A stretch of DNA of 64,000 nt from Prochlorococcus sp. AG-355-N18 (lineage in GTDB: Bacteria > Cyanobacteriota > Cyanobacteriia > PCC-6307 > Cyanobiaceae), in the NCBI GenBank assembly GCA_003278535.1, contig QCEG01000004.1:42086-106085 (forward strand), read 5' to 3'. The notes beneath the pieces are model-generated. The model ran no database searches. It worked only from the letters and a program-made list of their open reading frames with translations, and was not told where the DNA came from. Position numbers and translations under genes: made by a program. Numbering within the stretch: position 1 is the first letter of the stretch; each line of letters begins with the position of its first letter. Shown here piece by piece: positions 57,754-64,000 of the stretch.

Positions 57754-58380
57754 TTAATTATTTTTGAGCCATTCATATATTTTTGGATCAAATTTTTTTT
57801 TAATAATACCTTTATCTCCAATCACGATTGCTTTATATCCTAAAGATTGATAAGCTTTTACATCATTGATGGATAGGCCTCCAGCAGCAATGAAATCAAT
57901 ACCTTCAAAGTTGAGTATATCTATGGAACTAGCCTTACTTTTTATTGGGTAAATTTTGATAATTTTGCAATTTAAATTTATTGCTTCCTCAAAATCTTTT
58001 AAATTTTTAATTCCGGGGATTAATAAATAATTTTTTGATTTCGAATAATTAAAAAGATCTTTATCCCAAAATTTCATCATAGAAAAATTTAATCCGATTT
58101 TTAATGAATCTTCTATTGATTGCTTATTAACTATGGAGGCAGAGCCTAAATTAATTTGTGGAAAATTGAGTTTGATTTCGGATACAAAATCTAACCACTT
58201 TTCGTTGTTTGACCAACTTATTTCAATATTTTTTAATCCTAATTTTACTAAGCTTCCTAATTCTTCAAAAAATGAATTTCTCATAGAATTATTTGAGTAA
58301 ATATTATCTTCCGGTTTTACGAGTAAAAAAAAAGGTTCTTTTAAGAGCAAGTCAGAAAAAGAATCCTTTAGAATATTCAT
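57754..58380 (-). CDS. KDPG/KHG aldolase-family protein, divergent
   Basis: The 208 aa protein has the Eda (beta/alpha)8 pattern: LKNIEISWSN near residue 49, LGSASIVNKQSIEDSL near 78, LLIPGIKN near 119, KIIKIYPIKSK near 139 and FIAAGGLSINDVKAY near 165. The Schiff-base Lys aligns with K142 and the acid/base Glu with E53. The Arg that follows it in Escherichia coli Eda (R49) is Ser57 here. It could be the Entner-Doudoroff aldolase or a relative acting on another 2-keto acid. It lies 18 bases downstream of ftsH. Confidence 0.75.
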   Translation of the reverse strand: MNILKDSFSDLLLKEPFFLLVKPEDNIYSNNSMRNSFFEELGSLVKLGLKNIEISWSNNEKWLDFVSEIKLNFPQINLGSASIVNKQSIEDSLKIGLNFSMMKFWDKDLFNYSKSKNYLLIPGIKNLKDFEEAINLNCKIIKIYPIKSKASSIDILNFEGIDFIAAGGLSINDVKAYQSLGYKAIVIGDKGIIKKKFDPKIYEWLKNN

Positions 58381-58398
58381 TTAAATTTATTTTTTAAA

Positions 58399-60252
58399 CT
58401 AGATATAATTCGCTACTTTAACTTCTGATCGGTTGAGCAATTCTTGGATATCTTCAGTGTCTATAGTTTCTCTTTCGATTAGCATTTGAGCCATTTCGTC
58501 AAGAACAGTTCTATTATCTGTTAAAACTTTTGTAGCTCTCTTATAGGCAACATCAACAAGTTCTGAAACCTCTACATCAATTGTTGCGGCTGTGTCTTCA
58601 GAGAAGTCTCTTGTAGAACTCATATCTCTTCCGAGAAACATTCCACCTTGAGATTGACCTAGAGCGACTGGGCCTATTTTGTCACTCATACCGAATTTAG
58701 TAATCATTTGTCTTGCTACGTTTGCAACTTGTTGTAAATCATTTGAAGCTCCGGTTGTTACCTCTTCTTCTCCATAGACTATTTCTTCAGCAACTCTTCC
58801 ACCAAGAGCTACAGCCATTTGATTTTGAAGGTAAGAACGAGAATAAAGACCAGATTCCATTCTTTCTTCACTAGGAGTAAAGAAGGTTAGACCACCAGCT
58901 TGGCCTCTTGGAATGATTGAAACTTTTGCTACTGGATCATAATCAGGCATTAATGCTCCAACGAGTGCATGACCAGCTTCGTGATAAGCAACTAATTCTT
59001 TTTTCTTATCACTGATGACTCTATCTTTCTTTTCTGGGCCAGCCATTACTCTTTCAATGGCATCACCGACTTCATCATTACTTACTTTATCTAAATCTTT
59101 TCTAGCTGCTAGTATTGCTGCTTCATTTAAAAGATTAGCTAAATCTGCACCTGTAAATCCTGGTGTTCTTCTGGCAACTTTATCTAAATCAACATCTTTT
59201 GAAAGAGTTTTATCTTTGGCGTGAACATTTAATATCTGCAATCTTCCAGCATAATCTGGTCTATCTACTGTTACCTGCCTATCGAATCTTCCAGGGCGCA
59301 TTAAAGCTGAATCTAAAACATCTGGTCTGTTGGTGGCAGCAACTATTATTATTCCTGAATTACCTTCGAAACCATCCATTTCGGTTAGGAGTTGATTTAA
59401 TGTTTGTTCTCTTTCATCATTCCCTCCGCCCATACCAGCGCCTCTTTGTCTTCCAACTGCATCTATTTCGTCGATAAACACAATACATGGAGCATTCTTT
59501 TTAGCTTGTTCAAAAAGATCTCTAACTCTGCTAGCTCCAACACCTACAAACATCTCTACAAATTCTGAACCAGATATTGAGAAAAAAGGAACACCTGCTT
59601 CACCAGCTACTGCTTTGGCTAACAATGTTTTTCCTGTACCAGGAGGGCCGACAAGAAGAACCCCTTTTGGAATTTTTGCTCCGACTGCAGTAAATCTGTC
59701 TGGGCTCTTAAGAAAATCTACAACTTCTGTGAGTTCCAATTTTGCACCTTCAACACCAGCAACATCTGAAAAAGTTACTTGTGTAGATGGTTCCATTTGG
59801 AGTCTAGCTTTGCTTTTTCCAAAACTCATTGCAGGGTTACCACCTCCAGCATTACCACTTTGGGATCTTCTGAAAAGAAAAAATAGTCCTCCAATCAAAA
59901 GTACTGGGAAAATTAAGCTACTTACAGCCTGTTGCCATGGATTGGCTAATTTTGTAGGAGTTACAGCTATGTCTACATTATTATCAGTCAGTATTTTTAA
60001 TAAATCTTTGTCGGGGGCTAAATTGACCTCAGACCTACTCCCATCATTTTCAACAACTTGAGCTGTGGCATTATCTGGAGATATTAGGACTCTACTGATT
60101 TCTTTATCTTGCACTGCCTCTATAAAATCACTGTATCTCAAGGTCTTTGTAGAACTTTCGGTACTAGGTTTATCAAAAACTGAAGTACCAATGAAAATTA
60201 CAGTAATAACAGCTAGGACATAAAGTCCTACGTTTCTCCAACGTTTGTTCAC
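58399..60252 (-). CDS. ftsH: ATP-dependent zinc metalloprotease FtsH
   Basis: FtsH degrades membrane proteins; cyanobacterial thylakoid forms remove photodamaged D1. The 617 aa protein has membrane helices at about 7-24 and 108-127 flanking a lumenal domain, Walker A GPPGTGKT (202-209), Walker [12 protein letters not shown] (257-267), SRH region [20 protein letters not shown] and the zinc site HEAGH (424-428). Which FtsH paralog it is cannot be told here. It follows sat by 46 bp; psbA lies 2 kb away. Confidence 0.95.
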   Translation of the reverse strand: MNKRWRNVGLYVLAVITVIFIGTSVFDKPSTESSTKTLRYSDFIEAVQDKEISRVLISPDNATAQVVENDGSRSEVNLAPDKDLLKILTDNNVDIAVTPTKLANPWQQAVSSLIFPVLLIGGLFFLFRRSQSGNAGGGNPAMSFGKSKARLQMEPSTQVTFSDVAGVEGAKLELTEVVDFLKSPDRFTAVGAKIPKGVLLVGPPGTGKTLLAKAVAGEAGVPFFSISGSEFVEMFVGVGASRVRDLFEQAKKNAPCIVFIDEIDAVGRQRGAGMGGGNDEREQTLNQLLTEMDGFEGNSGIIIVAATNRPDVLDSALMRPGRFDRQVTVDRPDYAGRLQILNVHAKDKTLSKDVDLDKVARRTPGFTGADLANLLNEAAILAARKDLDKVSNDEVGDAIERVMAGPEKKDRVISDKKKELVAYHEAGHALVGALMPDYDPVAKVSIIPRGQAGGLTFFTPSEERMESGLYSRSYLQNQMAVALGGRVAEEIVYGEEEVTTGASNDLQQVANVARQMITKFGMSDKIGPVALGQSQGGMFLGRDMSSTRDFSEDTAATIDVEVSELVDVAYKRATKVLTDNRTVLDEMAQMLIERETIDTEDIQELLNRSEVKVANYI

Positions 60253-60298
60253 AATAAAAAATCTTTAATAAATCTATAATACTAATAATAAAACAATA

Positions 60299-61474
60299 TT
60301 AAGAGCGTCTTAGAACATCTACTACACTTTTGAATGCAAACCATTCAGGAATTGGTTCGCCATTCCTCAATTTCTTTCTAAATTCAGTACCACTAAGTTT
60401 CATAATTTCATAATTAAATTCTTTAGCTTCTTCAGCCGTTATATATCCTTTTTCCTTCGTATAAACTAAATTTTTTGAAGGAACAGTTTGCATCATCAAT
60501 TCATCTGCACACTTATTCGCAAAATTTTGGGCGTCATATGGTCCATAAAAATCTTCACCAGTTGATGATGACTTACAACCAGCCATATCTCTACCAATAA
60601 TAAAGTGGGTGCAGCCATAATTTCTTCTGATTATCATATGTTGAAGAGCTTCTCTTGGCCCTGCCATATGCATTGAATAAGGTAAAAAAGCCCATTTTAT
60701 TCTTTCATCAGATATTTCCTGTTCCAATTCTTTATAGGTCAAATATCTTACTTTTCCAGGGATATCATCTTGTTGAGTTGGCCCACAAGTTGGATGAACT
60801 AAAACAACTGAGTTAGAGGAAACATTATCTGAAAGTAAGGCATTAGTAAATAATTCATAATGTGCTCTATGAATTGGATTTCTGCATTGAAATGCAACTA
60901 CATCATGATTTGATGGCAGTTTAGATCTAACTTCTTCTGGGGTCTTGCAGGGGAATTCTCTAATTGGTAGTTCGAAACCATAAACTCTTCCTCCTATATA
61001 AAATCTCCCTCTCTCATTAAAAATCATCTTGACAGCAGGATGATCTAAAGAATTAGTACCATAACAAAGTTCAGCTTCTAAGGATTTGTCAGGCTCCCAT
61101 TTAGAGCTAACTTCTAAAAGTGCTATTTTTTGTTTTTTATAAGTAAGCAATATTGTCTCTCCAGCTTTTACTTTTTCATTATTTGAATCAAATACAATAG
61201 GCAAGCCAAAAAGCAACCCGTTTGTATTTCTATTATTTTTAATTACCGAATTGTAGTTATTTTCATCCATAAAACCTTCCAATGGAGAAAAAGCTCCAAC
61301 CATCAAAAGTTCTACATCGCATGCATTTCTCTCGCTACATTCAAACTCATAAGTAGCTTTAGAGATAAGATCATTTTTAAGGTTTTTATCTTTGATAATT
61401 AGATTTTTTAGGTCCCCTCCATAAGGCGGTATTAGTCCATTAGTATCAGTTTTAGTTTTTTGTTGTAATTCCAT
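60299..61474 (-). CDS. sat: ATP sulfurylase (sulfate adenylyltransferase)
   Basis: Sat activates sulfate with ATP to APS, the substrate of the APS kinase at the start of the window. The 391 aa protein has the nucleotide motif FQCRNPIHRAHYEL near residue 198 (QTRNPxHxxH with Cys for Thr), HPTCGPTQQDD near 227, AGPREALQHMIIRRNYG near 272 and FIIGRDMAGCKSSSTG near 292. It has the single-enzyme (not CysDN) form with no fused APS kinase. psbO lies upstream behind a terminator. Confidence 0.95.
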   Translation of the reverse strand: MELQQKTKTDTNGLIPPYGGDLKNLIIKDKNLKNDLISKATYEFECSERNACDVELLMVGAFSPLEGFMDENNYNSVIKNNRNTNGLLFGLPIVFDSNNEKVKAGETILLTYKKQKIALLEVSSKWEPDKSLEAELCYGTNSLDHPAVKMIFNERGRFYIGGRVYGFELPIREFPCKTPEEVRSKLPSNHDVVAFQCRNPIHRAHYELFTNALLSDNVSSNSVVLVHPTCGPTQQDDIPGKVRYLTYKELEQEISDERIKWAFLPYSMHMAGPREALQHMIIRRNYGCTHFIIGRDMAGCKSSSTGEDFYGPYDAQNFANKCADELMMQTVPSKNLVYTKEKGYITAEEAKEFNYEIMKLSGTEFRKKLRNGEPIPEWFAFKSVVDVLRRS

Positions 61475-61499
61475 TTTTTAAATTGATAAAGAAAATTTT

Positions 61500-61530
61500 A
61501 AAAAAAAAAGAGGGGTTTTAAACCCCTTTT
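61500..61530 (-). terminator. psbO intrinsic terminator
   Basis: AGGGG (61511-61515) and CCCCT (61523-61527), with partly pairing TTTTAAA between, form the hairpin. On the minus strand it is followed by a T-run (the complement of the A-run at 61500-61509). It lies just after the psbO stop and separates it from sat. Confidence 0.88.
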
Positions 61531-61545
61531 TCTTTTGAGTAGGAT

Positions 61546-62340
61546 TTATGCTTTTCTTCCGTAAAGCTCCCCAATTATTTTTACATCAAGTGGATCCTTT
61601 GAACCCATATCGGTGTCTGAAGGTTGGATAGCTTCAAAAGTACCAGCAAATTCGTCTGTGTCAGAATCTACATTGTTGATTGAAAGAGTAATAACGCCAG
61701 TACCATTTACATCAACTTTAATATTTTCTTTTGCAAGTTCTTCGTCATCTCCTCCTAATGCAACTAAACCTTGAGCATATTCAACACCAGTATTTTTAGC
61801 TCTTGCCTTAGGATCTAGAAAGTCACCAGTTCTGTAGTTAGGTGTAAATGTTGAACCACTAACCTCAGTGCCTGGCTCAATAGATGAAGGTAAATTAGCT
61901 GTAAGATCTTTTGCTGAGAATGCAAACGGCACCTCTAAACCACCTGGAGTTAATACGGTAATAAGTTGAAAATCAATACCACCCTTTTCAGTGAAAGTTC
62001 CTGAATCTATATCTCCATAAACTTCTGTCACTGTGGTGTTATTTCTAGGACTAATAATTTTTGTAGAAACAAATTCTGCAGCTTTTCGTTTTGTCCCAGG
62101 CACTTTTACATAAACTTCTGTTGGATGCATGCATATTCCTTTAAGGCTATCTCCATTACCTAGAGATATTGATCCGACAAGAGATGAGTCTAATGTAGGG
62201 CAATCATTAGCTTTTCCTGTGTTAACAACATCTGTGAATTGTGCATTTCCTCTTTCAGAAAAAGCAAATGTTTTAACAGGTACGAAAGCAAAAGTTATAC
62301 AAAATGAAATAACAAAAGCCAAGAAAGAACGAATTCTCAT
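61546..62340 (-). CDS. psbO: Photosystem II manganese-stabilizing protein PsbO
   Basis: PsbO is the lumenal 33-kDa subunit stabilising the oxygen-evolving Mn cluster. The 264 aa precursor has a signal peptide (about 1-27, basic start and hydrophobic FLAFVISFCITFAF) for export to the thylakoid lumen. The conserved disulfide Cys pair lies in ANDCPTLD and LKGICMHPTEV. GGIDFQLITVLTPGG and FTPNYRTGDFLDPKARAK are family landmarks. It has its own terminator and about 185 bp upstream with no visible gene. Confidence 0.96.
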   Translation of the reverse strand: MRIRSFLAFVISFCITFAFVPVKTFAFSERGNAQFTDVVNTGKANDCPTLDSSLVGSISLGNGDSLKGICMHPTEVYVKVPGTKRKAAEFVSTKIISPRNNTTVTEVYGDIDSGTFTEKGGIDFQLITVLTPGGLEVPFAFSAKDLTANLPSSIEPGTEVSGSTFTPNYRTGDFLDPKARAKNTGVEYAQGLVALGGDDEELAKENIKVDVNGTGVITLSINNVDSDTDEFAGTFEAIQPSDTDMGSKDPLDVKIIGELYGRKA

Positions 62341-62525
62341 AATTAAAGTTGCAGTAAAGTTCTGTGACGATAGATTAAAGGTTATCTAATAAGTTCAGTA
62401 CGGATATTACAAGGGAAAGGACCATAAAAGATAGGACTATTAAATCCTCGAAACAACCCGTAGCTTTTTAGATTTTAAAAAACTGGAATTATTTTAAGCT
62501 ATCACATTATTTTTAATGATTAAGA

Positions 62526-63812
62526 TTACAAAAAAATACAAATTAAAAAATTTTTTTTATTTTTTAATGAAATAATTTGGGTTATTAATTTATTTGCTAA
62601 ATCAATTTTTGATGTTTTGTTAATGTAGTGTTCCATATTGTTAGTGTCGAATAGCCAACCTTCGTTTTGAGCCAAAAAGCCAAATCCTTGGCCTTCAAGA
62701 TCAATTGGATTTGCGAATAGATAATCACAACCCTTTTGGATAATCTTTTCTCTAATTGTCATTCGTGCTTCTTCGATAGATCCTGTAAAAGCACAAAAGC
62801 CTACAAAAACTTGGTTATCTTTTTTTGATTTACTAATTTTTTTTAAAATATCTGGGACTAGCTCAAAGTTTTGATTCAAATGAGCATTTATTTGATTTTT
62901 TGGAATTTTAGCTGAAGTATCAGAGGTTATCTTGAAATCAGATACTGCTGCATTCATAAAGAAATAATCGCAATTTGATATTTCATTATTAAGCGCACTA
63001 ATTAAATCAACACTAGTTTCAATTTCATATCTTTTTATTCCATCAGTAAGATTCTTATCAATTTTCAGAGGCCCATGAACATATTTTACTTTTGCTCCTC
63101 TGAACCTCGCTACTTGAGAAAGAAGTAGTCCCATTGCTCCAGAACTTTTGTTAGTAATGTGTCTTGCCGCGTCAATTTTCTCTGAGGTACAACCTCCAGT
63201 TATTAAAATTTCTTTATTAAGTAAATCTTTGCGATATTCATTTTGTTTGTGCGAAGCTATAAATTCAAGAGCTAATTCGATTAGATCATTTGGAGGTATC
63301 TTACCTATGCCAATAGCATCACATGCTAAAAGACCTTCACTTGGTTGCAAGGACAAAACATTTTCATAATTCTGTAAATTTTCATAATTTTTTTGGACAG
63401 CTTTATTTAGCCACATTTGTGTATTCATCGCTGGTGCAACAATAATTGGCTTTATATTTGCTATTAAGATACTTGGGATCAATCCCTCAGCATTTCCAGT
63501 TACCCATTTTGCTAATGTTGTTGCTGTTAAGGGGGCGATTATTAAAATATCAGCCCAATTACCTAGTTCTATGTGAAGAGGTGTTGATTGACTATCAGAC
63601 CATTGATCATTTTCTAAAATGCACGGGTTTCTACTTAAAATAGAAAGAGAAAGGGGCTTTATTAATTTTTCTGCATTTTTTGATAAAACGCATCTTATTT
63701 CATAATTTTCTTTCACTAATTGGCTAACTAATAATGGAATTCTTACAGCTGCAATACTCCCAGTTATTAATAAAAGAACCTTTATTTTGGAGTCCTTATT
63801 TTTAGTTTTCAT
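62526..63812 (-). CDS. coaBC: Phosphopantothenoylcysteine decarboxylase/synthetase
   Basis: CoaBC performs two steps of coenzyme A synthesis. The 428 aa protein has the flavin CoaC domain (LLITGSIAAVRIP near residue 14, VAPAMNTQMW near 128, SEGLLACDAIGIGKIPP near 158 with the active-site Cys) and the CoaB domain (ITGGCTSEKIDAARHITN near 204, AAVSDFKI near 293). The LACG motif reads LACD here. Its ATG overlaps the end of the DUF2555 gene by 11 bases. Confidence 0.93.
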   Translation of the reverse strand: MKTKNKDSKIKVLLLITGSIAAVRIPLLVSQLVKENYEIRCVLSKNAEKLIKPLSLSILSRNPCILENDQWSDSQSTPLHIELGNWADILIIAPLTATTLAKWVTGNAEGLIPSILIANIKPIIVAPAMNTQMWLNKAVQKNYENLQNYENVLSLQPSEGLLACDAIGIGKIPPNDLIELALEFIASHKQNEYRKDLLNKEILITGGCTSEKIDAARHITNKSSGAMGLLLSQVARFRGAKVKYVHGPLKIDKNLTDGIKRYEIETSVDLISALNNEISNCDYFFMNAAVSDFKITSDTSAKIPKNQINAHLNQNFELVPDILKKISKSKKDNQVFVGFCAFTGSIEEARMTIREKIIQKGCDYLFANPIDLEGQGFGFLAQNEGWLFDTNNMEHYINKTSKIDLANKLITQIISLKNKKNFLICIFL

Positions 63813-64000
63813 CGAAAGGTTCCTGATCGAGGAGATGGGTATAATTAGTTGTTAATTCAGGTCTATTTATTGCAAGAGCCCTCAGTAAGTGCCAGTCTTT
63901 TAAACCATCAAATGGGGTATTATAATTATCTTCCTCAAGCCTTTTAGCGAGCTCAAGGGTCATTTCTTCATCAAAAGAATTTACTAGTTCCTCACTTATT
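63802..64000 (-). CDS. DUF2555-like protein, C-terminal part
   Basis: A minus-strand frame runs in from the window edge and stops at TAA 63804-63802, giving the last 65 residues. It contains LAKRLEEDNYNTPFDGLKDW, HLLRALAINRPEL and an acidic LLDQEPFDEN end, which match the cyanobacterial DUF2555 family of unknown function. The end overlaps the coaBC start by 11 bases, so the two are probably coupled. The N-terminus is outside the window. Confidence 0.72.
   Translation of the reverse strand, partial: ISEELVNSFDEEMTLELAKRLEEDNYNTPFDGLKDWHLLRALAINRPELTTNYTHLLDQEPFDEN

Noticed and set aside
59615..60061. 148-codon plus-strand frame inside ftsH
   Set aside because: It is antisense to the well-conserved AAA+ and N-terminal regions of ftsH and has no domain of its own.

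Overview
The window is a piece of a small, AT-rich (roughly 30-33% GC by eye), densely packed cyanobacterial chromosome. It carries psbA (D1), psbO, chlM, ndhH, a phylloquinone (men) gene set, hemB of the plant type, CP12 and an sbtA/sbtB/bicA-type bicarbonate uptake operon. Short intergenic gaps, many 1-16 bp overlaps between neighbours, and protein sequences typical of marine picocyanobacteria point to a high-light Prochlorococcus. The strain cannot be named from the sequence alone. I see no tRNA or rRNA gene, insertion sequence, prophage or CRISPR array. This is core genome, not an island.

Layout. 1-6 kb: the end of cysC, then purE, chlM, a Ycf29-like response regulator, a cysteine desulfurase, rsmH and ndhH. 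5.6-10.7 kb: vitamin K1 genes (DHNA-CoA thioesterase, menE, menC, menA, with menF divergent). 10.7-15.5 kb: gshB-grxC; then prfB with a programmed +1 frameshift, a DUF3285 protein, ybeY, dgkA, pabA/trpG and a metallo-beta-lactamase-fold protein that has lost its metal motif. 15.5-27 kb: hisC-argS, nadC, mnmE, DUF2062, a bifunctional RelA/SpoT, a fused peptide-type ABC ATPase, rluD and ylqF. 27-33.4 kb: pgk, an unknown exported protein, murG, and rnhA-pyrD-cobD-like. 33.4-39.6 kb: a clpB paralog, then secE-nusG-rplK-rplA-rplJ-rplL with an L10-type leader between rplA and rplJ. 39.8-44.4 kb: eno, a UbiB/ABC1 kinase with a coiled-coil partner, and a thioredoxin-reductase-like flavoprotein lacking the NADPH motifs. 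44.4-47.3 kb: bicA-sbtA-sbtB. 47.5-52.7 kb: hemB, a glyoxalase-fold protein, mutS2, obgE and a small ORF. 52.8-56.5 kb: cp12, a Xi-like glutathione transferase, an aspartoacylase-like gene, a tiny 42-codon gene and psbA. 56.6-64 kb: aroC, a KDPG-aldolase-like gene, ftsH, sat, psbO, coaBC and the end of a DUF2555 gene.

The genes combine into light harvesting and repair (psbA, psbO, ftsH, chlM, hemB, men genes for the photosystem I quinone, ndhH), carbon acquisition and control (sbtA/sbtB/bicA, cp12, pgk, eno), sulfate assimilation (cysC, sat), thiol chemistry (gshB, grxC, two unusual thiol enzymes) and translation. I found no complete novel system. The best leads are small: a conserved-looking 42-codon gene beside psbA, two hairpins in the psbA leader, a 16-bp interrupted inverted repeat between bicA and hemB, and several enzymes missing canonical residues.
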